Assembly: GCA_023053575.1 (NCBI GenBank)
Contig: JAKZAP010000003.1
Location: 33,300,228 to 33,364,227 of the forward strand
DNA from: Branchinecta lynchi
Lineage: Eukaryota; Arthropoda; Branchiopoda; Anostraca; Branchinectidae
Direction of reading: 5' to 3'
Length of the DNA: 64,000 nt
This document shows positions 23,788 to 35,205 of the stretch, piece by piece. Below the pieces are notes generated by a model, which did no database searches, was not told where the DNA came from, and worked only from the letters and a program-made list of their open reading frames with translations. The translations under genes and the position numbers were made by a program. Every line of letters starts with the position of its first letter. The first letter of the stretch is position 1.

Positions 23788-25319
23788 ACAAAACCAAAGG
23801 TTTCGATGGGATCCCAAAAGTTTTATATTTGAACCTGACAGTTGGGTCTTGTCTTTGCCAGGGGTTCCGGCTAAAAAAAACCCGGCGAAACCCCCCCGGA
23901 CAAAAAAACCCTTGGCTAAAACCCCCCCCGGCGAAAAAAAACCCGGCGAACCCCCCCCCCCCCCCCCCCGAACAAAACCCCCCGAACAAAACCCCCCCGG
24001 TACCAAAACCCCCCGAAACCTTTCATTTAAGACGAATCCCAAAACATTTAGCTTGACTTTTGACATTTACCTTAGCTTGACCTTTATATTTAAGACGAAT
24101 CCGAAACATTTAGCTTGACTTTTGACATTTACCTTAGCTTGACCTTTAAGACGATTCCAAAACATTTAGCTTGACTTCCCGTGATCTTAGTCTAACTCAA
24201 GTGGAATCCTGGTACAACAAGAAAACGCAGCTAAGTCAGTTTTCAGTTGTACTTCCACTGGAATTAGTCCGCCCCTTGCGACGAGGACGCGCTCACTGGG
24301 AAAATTGTACGATTTGCAGCAATGAAAGTGCAAATCATACCATTAAGGGGCATTGTTTTTTGTTTTGTTTTTAGTTGCCAGCTACATAGGCATTTAGTTC
24401 AAAAAAAAGATTACAAAAGGTTTTGTCCTGGGGGGTTTCGCCGGGGGGGGGGGGGGGGGGTCTCGCCTAGACCCCTTTGCCAGACTCCTTGAACACTTTT
24501 ACCATTAAAATTTGGAAACAGATTAAGGCCAAATAGTTTGTTTAACCCCTATGAGTCATATCTGTTTTGACGAAACTGATCGAAACTTCCTGCCTTACTT
24601 CTGCCAAATTTACGGTCATGCCGAATTCCGGAACTACTAGTCCGGCAAAAAAAAAATAAAGCTAAAAAACTAATCCAGCGTATCTCCTTACTCCTATAGG
24701 CTATCGAACATCTAATCAACTTAAAATAATGCTTCAACTTAAATTTTCCGGTTTCAGTCGGATTCCGTAAGAACTATATGTCCGGGTAAAAAACAATTCT
24801 CATAGACAGATTCAGCATCTCTACCTACCCTAAATCGGACATCTAATTAACTACAAATCAAACTTTTGCTTTTAACAAATTTTCCGGTTTTGGCCGGATT
24901 CCGGGCGAACTACTTGTCCGGGTAGAAATTTTTTTTCATTTAAGTGTTCAACATGTCTTCTCCAAACCCTAAATCGAACATCTAATCCAGTTAAGATTTT
25001 TTACTGTTTACAAACTTTCCGGTCTTGACCGGATTCCGGGCGAACTACTTGTCCGATGAGAAAATGGCTTAAATGGCTGGGTTTAAAAATAGTTTGTTTG
25101 CCTCTTAATTTGAACCCCTTCCTTACCCCTGAATGTAGGGCTACAGTGCCCATCTGGAAAGTTGACCTTTCCCTTGACCCAAAGAATCCTCACACCCCTT
25201 TTCATCGAAATATTTTATCACCTTCGAAAGTTATCGTGCTCACAGACGGAAGGACGGACAGACAGACAACCTTTGGGATGTCATAGGTATCCTTCCACTT
25301 ACGTTTTGGGATCCCAAAG
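23788..25319 (+). repeat. Family A copy A4, split by a C/G-rich insertion
   Basis: The left end is at 23788-23862 (ACAAAACCAAAGG, GGGATCCCAAAAG, GGGTCTTGTC). The rest, from TTTGCCAGACTCC at 24476, runs through core units to the (GGAC/AGAC)n microsatellite at about 25240 and TTTTGGGATCCCAAA at 25304-25318. The interruption, 23863-24475, is listed separately. Confidence 0.82.
23863..24475. mobile_element. C/G-rich insertion with inverted ends, hAT-like
   Basis: It splits copy A4; TTTGCCAG occurs on both sides (23855-23862 and 24476-24483). The left side reads CAGGGGTTCCGGC and the right side, inward, AAGGGGTCTAGGC. Inside, 23881-23905 and the complement of 24421-24445 match at 24 of 25 bases (CCCGGCGAAA, C-run, GGACAAAA). 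The left half is (CCCCGAACAAAA)-like with a long C tract. A tandem triplication of about 60-75 bp (CATTTAGCTTGACTT) follows at 24025-24178. Open Pro-rich frames here reflect base composition only. Confidence 0.55.
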
Positions 25320-25667
25320 AGAAAGCTGAAATAATAGGCTCTTAGCTTATACCTACCTTGTCAGTTCACCATTCTCAATTGATCCCAACAAAAAAAGAAC
25401 AAAGAAAATGGTTGTCTTAAATTTGAGTTGTTCAAAGAAGCACAATTCTACTTTAATATACTGATGAGTAGTAGGGTAAGCACTTGTGGGAATTTATTTG
25501 AGAAAAAAGAAAATTTATCTTATGTAAACAGCATGCCCAACTCCTAGTTTTTAGGCTCCAAGCTTAATCTTGGGCTGTCATTTTATTCCTTTATCGGCTG
25601 TAAAACAAGACAAATATCACTGATCCTTTTCGAATTTTGAATAATTTTTTTTTGTTTTTGTTTGCAG

Positions 25668-25771
25668 GAGAAGTAATCATCAGTCAACCGGCTCTCTGTT
25701 TTCTGACAATGAGACGCCGAGTCCGTCCCAATTGCGGACCACGCCGTCGCCCAAAAAGCAAATGTCGAGCT
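25668..25771 (+). CDS. EML: EML gene, Ser/Pro linker exon
   Basis: 104-base exon with acceptor TTTTTGTTTGCAG and consensus donor GTAAGT at 25772. The chosen frame uses the first base to finish a codon and encodes RSNHQSTGSLFSDNETPSPS, followed by TPSPKKQ, ending with one base. It is the only frame that continues without a stop into 28221-28341. Ser/Pro/basic composition fits the unstructured microtubule-binding linker between TD and HELP domains. A second frame is open through this exon alone, but it runs into a stop in the next exon, so I rejected it. TPSP-type motifs could be proline-directed phosphorylation sites, as known for EML linkers; that is inference. Confidence 0.72.
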
Positions 25772-25804
25772 GTAAGTTTTTTTTTATGTTTGAAGTTTGT
25801 ATTC

Positions 25805-26165
25805 TTTCCACTATGAATATGAATGAATGAATGCACGAATTTATTTCCAAAAAGGCCGTGGGGCCATGACAGGAAAACAAAATAAACACAAACTAACACT
25901 CAAAGACGCAATATTCACACCAAAAGGACGGAACCCTTACTCCAAAAAAGCTCCCGATGCTCCATAGCCTGCTTTAGGAACCTCCCAAGCTGACGAAGGT
26001 CACCAAAATTTGTCTTCCCCTTCCCCTTAACAAAATCCTCTTCCTCCATCCTCTCATGCCCAAAAATCTCATTGCGTAAATCATTTAGCTCAACGCATCT
26101 ACCCACCAGATGCGATCTCTCCTCCCCTAGTGAACCGCATATAGGGCAGAAGCAAGGACAAGAAC
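25805..26165 (-). pseudogene. LINE ORF2 C-terminal remnant, (ATTC)n tail
   Basis: The minus strand encodes a C2HC-type knuckle (CPICGSLGEERSHLVGRC) followed by VELNDLRNEIFGHERMEEED and LGRFLKQAMEHRELFW, then a 3' end with CATGGCCCCACGGCCTTTTT, AATAAA and (ATTC)n at 25818-25838. Cys-rich knuckles near the ORF2 C terminus are common in jockey/CR1-type LINEs. It is severely 5' truncated. A SINE lies about 70 bp beyond its truncated end. Confidence 0.75.
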
Positions 26166-26234
26166 CTAACTTTACCTATAAACTTTCTTCTCTTCCCCAA
26201 TGGGATTGCTCGTCACGCATAAACAACGTTTATT

Positions 26235-26345
26235 TATATATTTATAAGTAGTGAAATAAAAAAAATAATCATTAGCCGGGATTTGAACCCAAGTCCCTTC
26301 GCTCTCTAGGCGAGTGCTCTACCCATGAGCTACCGAGGGACTTGT
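26235..26345 (-). mobile_element. tRNA-derived SINE copy 2
   Basis: The minus strand carries GTAGCTCATGGGTAGAGC (A-box-like), an anticodon-arm-like middle and GGGTTCAAATCCCGGC (B box). The acceptor ends do not pair as in a functional tRNA, and a short tail ending TTCACTACTTATAAA follows, so this is a SINE head and not a tRNA gene. Confidence 0.75.
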
Positions 26346-28220
26346 GGAGCATAGTCCACAAACCACCACACTGAAGTTGGTCATAGGAACATAGTGACGA
26401 CGCCTGATGGCAAACTCATCTAAGCAGTTCAAATCCCCATGTCATTGAATAGATAATACAAAGATGGAACTTTATGCAATGGACTGTATCCACAGATGGG
26501 GGAATCCGATTATGAAAGGATTCTAATCCGAATCCAGGGCTAGGTACGAATCCGAATCCGGAGTCGAATCCGAGCTTAACAAAAATCAAATTATGTGCAT
26601 AGGTTATAGTTTCAAAATCAAAGGCGATAAAAAGCACCGATGCCTAAGGCAAGTGAGACGGTTAATTGGACGATGTAAACCATATTGCTAGGTTTTCATG
26701 TCTGCTTGTTATAGTATGAGTTTCCTCTCGGCAACCAGGAACGGAATCTGGGGCTCGTTAAAGCACATCTCGTACTAGCAACGATCTTTTCACGCCGAAT
26801 TGGCCCAGAAATATCGTTTTTCGGTAATACAGGTACTGTCCACATGAAATTAGCGATTTTCTTGTTAGCGCTTGTCAACAATTTGTTCAGTTATCTTTCG
26901 GTTTTCCAAATATTTGCTACCCCCCCCCCCCCCTCCTGGACAAGGAACAGTCATGTCATTGACAAGCTTTGTATAGCTGACCTGATCCGACTGCGGCTGT
27001 CCTGACATCCATCACCAAAATGAAGCGAAATTGTAGACACCTATGGAGCTCGCATGATCTTTCAGTTTAGTGACTTTTAATGATTCTGGTTATTATTGTT
27101 GTGTTTCTTTCTTTTTTCATTTTTTTATCATACTCTGCCTCTACATACCTAGCCGGGTTATACATAAAATTCAATTCTTTTTAGTGTTTTTCGGATCAGG
27201 TAATTTTTTTTTATTTTAAACGATAATCTTATAACTGAGCGGGAGTAACCCTTTTTGCCAGCCAATTCCTCAACCCAATTTTTCAGGTCATATCTTGCGA
27301 AATGTATTAGTTAATTCGTCGTCGTTTGTCGTATTTCGTAAATTTATTGACCTCTTCTTGCTTGAAGTTATTTGGATTTCAAATTTTGTTTGAATATCAA
27401 AAACTTCACACATGGATTTTACGGTCGGACTAAGGGGTGTCATCAATTTTACAAGAACGTCGCAAATCGAATAATGTTGTCTGTAATAGTGTTAATAAAG
27501 GTTTGCATTCCCATAGAGGAGACAGATTAAAAGTAATGGTAAATGAGGTAATCCTTATAATTCCTTTATTTGTGTTTCTTATCTAAAAAAAAAAAAAATA
27601 CAAACAAATAACATTGGGAGCTGAGACAATAGTCGACAAAACAAAAAGTCAAGAATAAAATGCTATAGTTTGAAGAAGTCCAGGCCTTGTCCATTTAGTC
27701 AGTGGACAAGTTATTTGAAATGCTCCTTAATTTATCTGGTTTGCGATGCTTGCTATTTCTCAATGTCTGAAAGCTTTTGTTCCGATCCCGCATCTCAGCT
27801 TACATTATGTGCCCGGATTTGTGTGGTAGCTTTTGTGAGTTCTGTGGTCGGGAAAGAGGAGGAATAACAATAATTAAACAGTGACCTCTTTGTGCTGAAT
27901 GATTTTTTTTCTTTTTCTTTTGAACTGACGAGTCAGAAAGACTTTGTACCACTACAAATAATATTATGTAAACACAAATCGACCATTTGCCCCTACAGAA
28001 ACATACACCCCTTACAAGCCGAGATGAACGAGGCTAGTTGTCAGCTGCTGATTCTTTTCACAAGAGCCTTCTGCCCTCTTAGGTCCTTCAGGTGAATGAA
28101 GCTGAATGTAGAGTGGAACTGAAAAGCCTCTGAGATTTGAAGAAATTCCCTAGCTGATTTGGTTTTCAGAAGAAAAAAATATTATTATTAGCAACAATAA
28201 TATTTAAAGTGCTTTTCCAG
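26346..28220. other. Intron sequence, no gene recognised
   Basis: Contains a repeated GAATCCGAATCCGG-like stretch at 26525-26575, a C-run at about 26922 and an A-run at 27586. No coding motif. Confidence 0.5.
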
Positions 28221-28341
28221 TATCATCTCGTGGTCACGAAATTCACTCTCCCACCAGTTCTTCAATGCATAAACGATGGTCATCTAGTTCAGACTTCTCC
28301 TCCCATGGACCCATGACTATCGGATCCACGAACTCTCTCAG
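28221..28341 (+). CDS. EML: EML gene, Ser-rich linker exon
   Basis: 121-base exon, acceptor GCTTTTCCAG, donor GTAAGT at 28342. Only the frame that starts after two bases is open (the other two hit stops), and it matches the exit phase of 25668-25771. The peptide is Ser/His-rich: SSRGHEIHSPTSSSMHKRW, then SSSDFSSHGPMTIGSTNSL, ending in a split Arg codon (AG|). The next exon, at 44801, supplies the third base. It has low complexity and no domain; the role as part of the basic Ser/Thr-rich linker is inferred from position and phase. Confidence 0.75.
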
Positions 28342-29764
28342 GTAAGTGAACGGGGGGAGGGGGGGGGGCATCATAAATGTCTACTGATGCCACAATGATT
28401 AATCAAACAGTTGTGTAGTCTGTCGAGTTTAAATTAGGGAGAATCTGGAGATTTGTGAAATTGCCAAAACAATTTTCCAGTATTAAGGGATTCTAGCCCC
28501 TTTAGCCCCAACTACAGGTCGACCAGAAGTGAAGCCAAAAAAAAAATTATAAAAGTTTTATTGGCCCGACTAGGTCGAAGTCAAGGAACTGAAATAACAG
28601 CTACAATAGCCTACAAATCAGAGAAAATGGCACAAAAAAAGTGCCAAGATCTATGCTCTCAATGTATCAGAAACGGACACGGACATAGCGCCGCCCACTA
28701 CGGTCGGAACTTTCAAGCGAGACAAATTTGCTGGTTAGAAAATCCCTAGTAGCCTACAGTTAATAGTGCGAACATATTATCAGGATTTCCCGGCTGTGTT
28801 TCCCTCATTTTCATCATCAATTTGAACAAAATCTCACCTTTTTCCGTACGGAGGTGATGATGATTCCGGCCCGGTAGCGCCCAACCCTGATCGTATGAGG
28901 TGTAAACACTTGGAACTATCGGAGCCAGCGCTGGTGAATGACTGATTGAGTTCCAGTGTGAAAGTTACCTATCGCTAGTGGTGCTAGTGTCGTTGCTATT
29001 CGAGTGTGTGTCACTTTTTCATGTCTCGGCTAGGCGCTCCTTCCCAGTGCTATTTTGTTCTAATAGAAATGCCTATTTGCCCTGCTGGAATGCTAGGAAT
29101 TCAACCTTCTCACAACCGAATGCAGGAATAGGTGACGGAGGAGGGATTAGACACAGTCCATGAAAATAAGGAGGGATTAGAGGCAATCCATACCTACGCT
29201 TCAGTCATCTGTTCTAGCCTCCCATCCGGCAGATTTGCCTGAAAGCAAAGGAAAGCAGGCCTTTAAAGTTTATCTGGAAAGGGCTGAGACAGGACTCTTT
29301 AGTTACCCCATCCATTATTCTCTTTAAGAGGCTCGAAGACCCGATGAAACTGTGTTAATTTGTTGCTCCACTATTCACGAATAACCGATTTTCAGAGAGT
29401 GGAATTTCCTCTCGGATTGTGGTACCTCTACGCGCTTGTACCTGTGTTATAGGCCTATCCTTGATGAAAACTATTTACGTGAAATAAAGTGTTGTCACAG
29501 TGAGCTATTTTCCGCGAGCTCATCACTGGCTACTGAAGAGCCGCGTCTGTAATGAGATTCAAATTTTCTGCGTTATATTAGAATTTTCCGATGTGAGGAC
29601 GGCCGTAGATATTCTGAACATCATACTAGAGTAAATAGTGGAAAAAAAAAATCCTTAACAGAAGTCAAATAATGCCGTTGGTTCAGTTTAAATGATACAA
29701 AAATAAGTTGGCTTTTCATTTAAACTTTAAAGTTTAGCTGAAGTTTTAGCTGTCCTTCCTCCCA
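28342..29764. other. Intron sequence, no gene recognised
   Basis: G-runs follow the donor of exon 28221-28341. GGAGGGATTAGA..CA.TCCAT is repeated at 29138-29192. No coding motif. Confidence 0.5.
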
Positions 29765-29815
29765 TCTGTCTCTCTGTCCGTCCGTCCGTCCATCTGTCAG
29801 CACGATAACTCTCGA
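29765..29815. repeat. GTCC/GTCT microsatellite of copy A5
   Basis: CTGTCCGTCCGTCCGTCCAT tract next to GATAACTCTCGAAGGGAATG, as in the other family A copies. Confidence 0.7.
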
Positions 29816-30314
29816 AGGGAATGAGATATTTTGATGAAACTTGGTGTGAGGATTCTTTGGGTCAAGGGTAAGATCAAGTTTGTAGATGTGCTCTGTAGCC
29901 CTACATTTCGGGGTGGGGGCGGGGGTTTAAAGTAAGGGGCAAACAAAATATTTTTAAAACAGCTAATGTGGTAGTCGATTATCGGGTAACAAGACATGTT
30001 GAACACGATGGTGAAAACCATTTTCTCGCCGGATAAGTAGTCCGTCCAGAATCCGGCAAAAACCGGAAACTTAGTTAGAATTAAAAGCTTAGTTGAAGCT
30101 GATTAGGTGTTGGATTATGGGGTAAGAAGACATGCCGAACACGATGATGAAAACCATTTTCTCGTCGGACAACTAGTTCATCCGGCCAAACCGGAAAGTT
30201 TCTTAAAAGCGAAAGTTTTATTTGAATTTAATTAGATGACAGATTTAGGGCTAAGAAAAGACTGTATATCCCCTTCCGTCACCGTGACCAGTTAGTTAGA
30301 CAAAACTAGACCTA

Positions 30315-30389
30315 CGTTGCCCGGGCAACGTGAAGTGTTGCGGCAACCTTTGTCCGGCTTCGCCGGCTAAAGTGTTGCGAGAGCAACAC
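30315..30389. other. Chain of four GC-rich hairpins
   Basis: In 75 bp: palindrome CGTTGCCCGGGCAACG (30315-30330), GTTGC-G-GCAAC (30337-30347), CCGGC-TTC-GCCGG (30354-30366), GTGTTGC-GAGA-GCAACAC (30372-30389). All stems are perfect. The last is one TIR of the nested element. Confidence 0.85.
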
Positions 30390-33359
30390 TTTGGTTTTGT
30401 TTCTTCGCTGTCGGTTAAATGCTGAAATTGTCAACTTATCGAAGCTTTTAAAACGGTATGTTCTAAAAAGAATAATCACATAATCAAAAGCTGTTCTTTA
30501 GCGTTGTAAAACCAACAACAAAACAATATCGGAAGAAGGCTATCCGTAACGTTTCAGGATTAAAATACCATAGATGACACTATTAATTATTACAAAACTA
30601 CCTTATTGTTTTACATTACCGTATCGTTTGTACCCGTTGCGTAAACAGTTAATCCTAGGTTATAGCGATAGACCATCGATACAAACTTTCTTACTGTCAT
30701 ATTTACAGAAATCGAATACAATGTGCACCAATTTTCAAAAATTTCTAGCCCCTCGTGAACCGATCTTACTTACAAGTCCGTCTCCCGTGATTGACATCAA
30801 ATTCACCGGAAACAAATAATGGATACACCAGCTATCAAAAGTTGCAAACCCCTCATCGCTGAAGATGATTATAGCATAAAAGCCGATTATTACTTACAAG
30901 TCCCATGCATGTCTTACAATTGGGAACAAAATTGTTCTTACCATCGAATACACCTGAGACAAATAACAGGTATACCAACTAGCAAAAGCTGCAAACTCCT
31001 CGTTGCCGAAGATGATTAAGAGCTAACAGTAGACTGTTGCTTACAAGTCCCTTACATGTCTCACAACTGGTATCGCCTATTTTTGGTTTCAGTGTGTACC
31101 TTACTCCTGAAGTTGTCAACCCCTTGAAACTTTCAAACTGGTTTATCTGATGAAGGATTTTTGTTCAAAAAAATGGATGGCATATATTTTGATCAGCTCT
31201 TCAAGGGCTATCGATTGCCCTAACCACAACAAAAGCATATCGGAAAAAGGGACTAAATTGACTTTGCAGTCAGTTGAACTTTATCCTTTTCAATCGTAGA
31301 CATCGTGACGGATGAAAACTTGGAATAATATCCTATATAATCTAGTTGGTATTATAAAGCTATCCGTAACTTTTCAGGATTAAAATACCATAGATGACAC
31401 TATTAATTATTACAAAATTACCTTATTGTTTTACATTACCGTATCGTTTGTACCCGTTGCGTAAACAGTTAATCCTAGGTTATAGCGATAGACCATCGAT
31501 ACAAACTTTCTTACCGTCATATTTACAGAAATCGAATACAATGTGCACCAATTTTCAAGAAATTTCTAGCCCCTCGCGTACCGATTCTTACTTACAAGTC
31601 CGTCTCCCGTGATTGACATCAAATTCACCGGAAACAAATAATGGATATACCAGCTATCAAAAGTTGCACGCCCCTCATCGCTGAACATGATCATAGCATA
31701 AGCTTTTTAAACGGGATGTTCTAAAAAAATTAATCATATGATCAAAAGGTATTCTTCAGTATTGTAAAAACAACAACAAAATAATATAGGAAGAAGGGAC
31801 TAAATTAACTTTGCAGTCAGTTGTACTTTATCCTTTTCAATCGTAGACATCGTGACGGATGAAAACTTGGAATAATATGTTACATAATCTAGTTGGTAAT
31901 AGAAAGCTATCCGTAACTTTTCAGGATTAAAAATACCATAGATGACACTATTAATTATTATGAAACTACCTCATTGCTTTACATTTTCGTTTGTATCCGT
32001 TGTGTAAACAGTTAATCCTCGGTTACATTGATAGACCATCGACACAAACTTTCTTACCGTCAGATTTATAAAAATCGAATACAATGTGCACCCATTTGCA
32101 AATATTCCTAGCCCCTCGTGAACCGATTCCTACTTACAAGTTCCTCTCCCATGATATACATTAAGTTAACCGGAAACAAATAATGGGCACACCAGCTAGC
32201 AAAAGCTGCAAACCCATCATCGCAGAAGAAGATTGTAGCATAACAGCCGATTATTACTTACAAGTACCTTGCATATCTTACCATTGGGAACCAAATTGTT
32301 CTTACCATCGAATACACCGGAAACAAATAACAGGTATACCAACTAGCAAAAGCTGCAAACCCCTCATTACCGAAGATGATTATGGGCTAACAGTCGACTG
32401 TTGCTTAAAAGTCCCCTATATGTATCATAACTGGTATCGCCTATTTTTGGTTTCAATGTACCTTACTTTGAAGTTATCAACCCCTTTGAAATTTTCAAAC
32501 TGGTGTATCTCATGAAGGAAATTTTTGTACCAAAAAATGGATGACATATACTTTGATCAGCTCATCAATGGCTATCGATTGACGTCGAAAAAAAAATTCT
32601 ACCTGTCTTAGTTCAAAAGTTGACTTTTTTGCCGTAGGCCAACTTTCTAACGTCACGACTTAGAAAGGAGCAAAGGATAAGCTCTAGTTTCTTTAGCAAT
32701 GAGAGAACTTTTAAAGTTTAAGAGGCACATCTGATACCGTTACTCTACCACAAACCAAAGTGCAAAAAAAAAAAATTATAAACTCAGCTGAAATCGTCGC
32801 AGACATGGACAGAAACAATAGATGGCAGCACTTTCGGACCCGTGGGAAAAAGCCACTTTTTTGTCTCTGTAGATTTTTCTATTTATCACTCAAAGAAGAT
32901 ATGTTGGCTGTGAGGCCGGGTAACTGCCGCATATATTTAACACTTATAGATTTTAGTCCATCTTCAATTTGAAACTGGTGCCTGCCTGCTTGCGTGCTAG
33001 AACGGAGCTTTCCACTCGAAAGCAGAAACATCTTTTGATGAAACGAAAGGTTCGCTACACAACTTCAGATAGTCCTCTCTGACATAGGCTATACAACTCC
33101 ACTTCACTTCGCAAACCGTAGGCTCTGGCTCGAGGACAAGCAAAAACCATCCTTATTGGCCCCAGGCAAGAGTTCTACGGAGCTTTCCAAAATGTAATGT
33201 CATATTCATCAATCCGGCCTAAGGTCCACACTTTCCGTAAAAACCGCACAGGTTAGACCCTTCTCAGTTACCAGGAATTAAATGAAATCGGAGTCATAGG
33301 AAAAAAAAAAAAAAAAAAAAAAAAACGAGGACAAAACCAAAGTGTTGCTCTCGCAACAC
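30372..33359. mobile_element. Nested 2,988-bp element with 29-bp hairpin TIRs
   Basis: Exact 29-bp inverted repeats at 30372-30400 and 33331-33359. Each begins with a hairpin, GTGTTGC-GAGA-GCAACAC, and continues TTTGGTTTTGT. Inside lies the family B array, then non-repetitive sequence and an A-run at 33301-33325. No transposase was found. No clear target duplication was found, so it may be a non-autonomous element or a part of the composite. Confidence 0.65.
30440..32620 (+). repeat. Family B tandem array
   Basis: About 2.5 direct copies. The anchor ATCCGTAAC..TTTCAGGATTAAAA occurs near 30542, 31363 and 31906. Each copy contains GTGCACCAATTTTC, a GAACCGATTC/TTACTTACAAGTCC block, and internal subrepeats of about 147 bp (AAAAG..TGCAAACCCCTCATCGC at 30836 and 30983). 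The middle copy is truncated. No gene; a fourth copy is the insertion at 8146-8565. Confidence 0.78.
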
Positions 33360-33998
33360 AATTAAAAACACCGTTTTCTCGCTACCTATGTGGAATTTTG
33401 TGAATCTGATTAAACTGATGTGTTCTCCTGTTTACTGGCTGCAACATAGAGGCTTCAAATATTGCATTGCACGACTAATTTTCATGTTAGAAGACCTTCA
33501 ACATTGACTGTGTTGAAAAATACTGATTCGGAGGAAACGCCTTAAATATGTTTTTTTTTTCTGTACTTTCAAAAGAGAAACGGTGGTTGAAAAAATTATA
33601 GCAGCAAAATATGAATCATTGAGAACAGATAGGTATTTTTTTCTATGCCAAAATCACTTTTGGTATGTGTTTTTTTCTGTTCTGGAATTTTGTCCAGTTA
33701 ACTCGACTACGCGACTAGGTTCAGACAAATAAATGAAGCATTGCTGAATTTCTTATAAGATTTGATGCCACCTATGGTCTTGAAGAATGTTGTTTTATCA
33801 GAATACTGTAGCAGATGTCACTGCTGCATGCCCTTCTTATTTACAGTTCAGTTAAGTGGACAACGTGACACGCGCTCTTTCCACAAAAGTCCACACTTTC
33901 CTAAAACGTTCTAAACAACGTTCCAAGCTCGAACAGACAAGTAACAACGTTCTAGACAACGTTCTGACAGACGAGTAACAACGTCCTTGACAACGATT

Positions 33999-34923
33999 CG
34001 ACAGACAAGCAAATACGCCCGTTCACTAGACAGAAAGTATTACAAAGAGAAAAGCACTGTCCATGGGACTTCAAGCTTTATATACTCCCAAATTCTGACA
34101 GAAGGCCATCAACTGTCGAACAGGTATCTTTGGGACTTGGATGTTGTGTTATCATGAAGATAATGTCAGATAGGAGTATCCCAAAGGAGGGGGATTTCTT
34201 CAGTTTGACCCAGAGACAGAATGGGTGGAATGGACCTGACACCGTCTGTGCCAAGCGCCTAGCTTGAACCCTCTGTCAAGGAAAAAGAGATGAAGAAATA
34301 CGGACGAGGAGCATTCGAAAGGCTTCTCTTAGGGGTCGAGAAGCTAGTTTTACTTCAGGTAGCTTGACAAAAACACCGTTTCTGTGGCTTGGGCTTGGTT
34401 GGCAATCAGGGGTATTGTAAATGCGCGAAGGTGGTATACAGCTACATTCAAATTTGACAACCTGAGGTCACCAGAAGACGGAATGTCAGCATATGTGGGG
34501 TTGTACAATCTCAAAGCTTGTGAGATTGTACAGTATTTCGATCTGGTCTCCCAAGTGGCAACTGTGATTCAAATGCTGTTTTTTATGTTAAGCTGGTCGC
34601 GTTATCCAGTTAACTGGACATCCGTTTTCTTCCACTTAATTTGATTTTGCATGGTTGATCTTGCTGAAAATCACACACTGCAACTTCTATCACTGGCCAG
34701 GAAAGAGAAGCTGAATCTCGTTGCATGCCGAATGGAGATTGCCACTGCCCTTTACCAAGCTAACTCGTCTACCTCACGAGTAGCAGGTCAGCCTAGGGAG
34801 TCGACCATAGGGAGGCATGGAGGATCAACTGACGTCAGGAAGAAAAAATAGCCCCAAATACGTACTGACGTACGATGTGATGGCTATCACCACTGGCCAG
34901 TGAAAACGGGCGAAAAGCTTTGA
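33999..34923 (+). pseudogene. Decayed PiggyBac transposase
   Basis: Broken reading in three pieces, all + strand. Piece 1 (33999-34264, stop at 34265-34267): RPFTRQKVLQREKHCPWDFK, LYILP, then VSLGLGCCVIMKIM, matching the family's GFKLY..LGLG.xVV segment between the catalytic Asp residues. Piece 2 (about 34285-34320): EMKKYGRGAFE, the M/LKK.GRG/S.FE motif. Piece 3: 34651-34851, LARKEKLNLVACRMEIATAL, then in the next frame TDVRCDGYHHWPVKTGEKL to 34921, matching the C-terminal RYDG..HWP hallmark. The Cys-rich C-terminal finger is absent. Stops and frameshifts show that it is dead. A 126-bp piece is duplicated at 34571-34696 and 35079-35205. Confidence 0.7.
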
Positions 34924-35205
34924 GCGAGATGCTAGATGAGGGTCTGGAAGCTCAAAGCCACGACGATTTGTAAAAATAAGAAGTTGAGATGTGTTTCAGG
35001 GGTCAACGAACTTGTTAAAAATAAGAAGTTGAGATGTGTTTCAGGGGTCAACGAACTTGTTGTCAGGTCTAGTGACTGAAATGCTGTTTTTTTATGTTAA
35101 GCTGGTCGCGTTATCCAGTTAACTGGACATCCGTTTTCTTCCACTTAATTTGATTTTGCATGGTTGATCTTGCTGAAAATCACACACTGCAACTTCTATC
35201 ACTGG
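34571..35205 (+). repeat. Direct duplications in the transposase remnant
   Basis: A 126-bp block (AAATGCTGTTTTTTATGTTA to CTTCTATCACTGG) occurs at 34571-34696 and 35079-35205, almost identical. Between them a 45-bp block (AAAAATAAGAAGTTGAGATG..) is tandemly repeated at about 34973-35061. This indicates local rearrangement after the element decayed. Confidence 0.8.

Noticed and set aside
23880..24030. Ciliate-type C4A4 telomeric repeats
   Set aside because: Spacing and units are irregular (CCCCCCGAACAAAA, CCCGGCGAAAAA) and the block is internal to an interspersed repeat.
23785..24118. Pro-rich and Gly-rich proteins on both strands
   Set aside because: They follow from the C/G runs and A-rich spacers; no start context and no conservation signal.
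26276..26342. tRNA gene on the minus strand
   Set aside because: A and B boxes are present but the acceptor stem does not pair, and a shared tail follows in three copies; this is a SINE head.
30440..32620. CRISPR-like array
   Set aside because: Repeats are long (about 147 and 820 bp) and imperfect, with no short repeat-spacer pattern.
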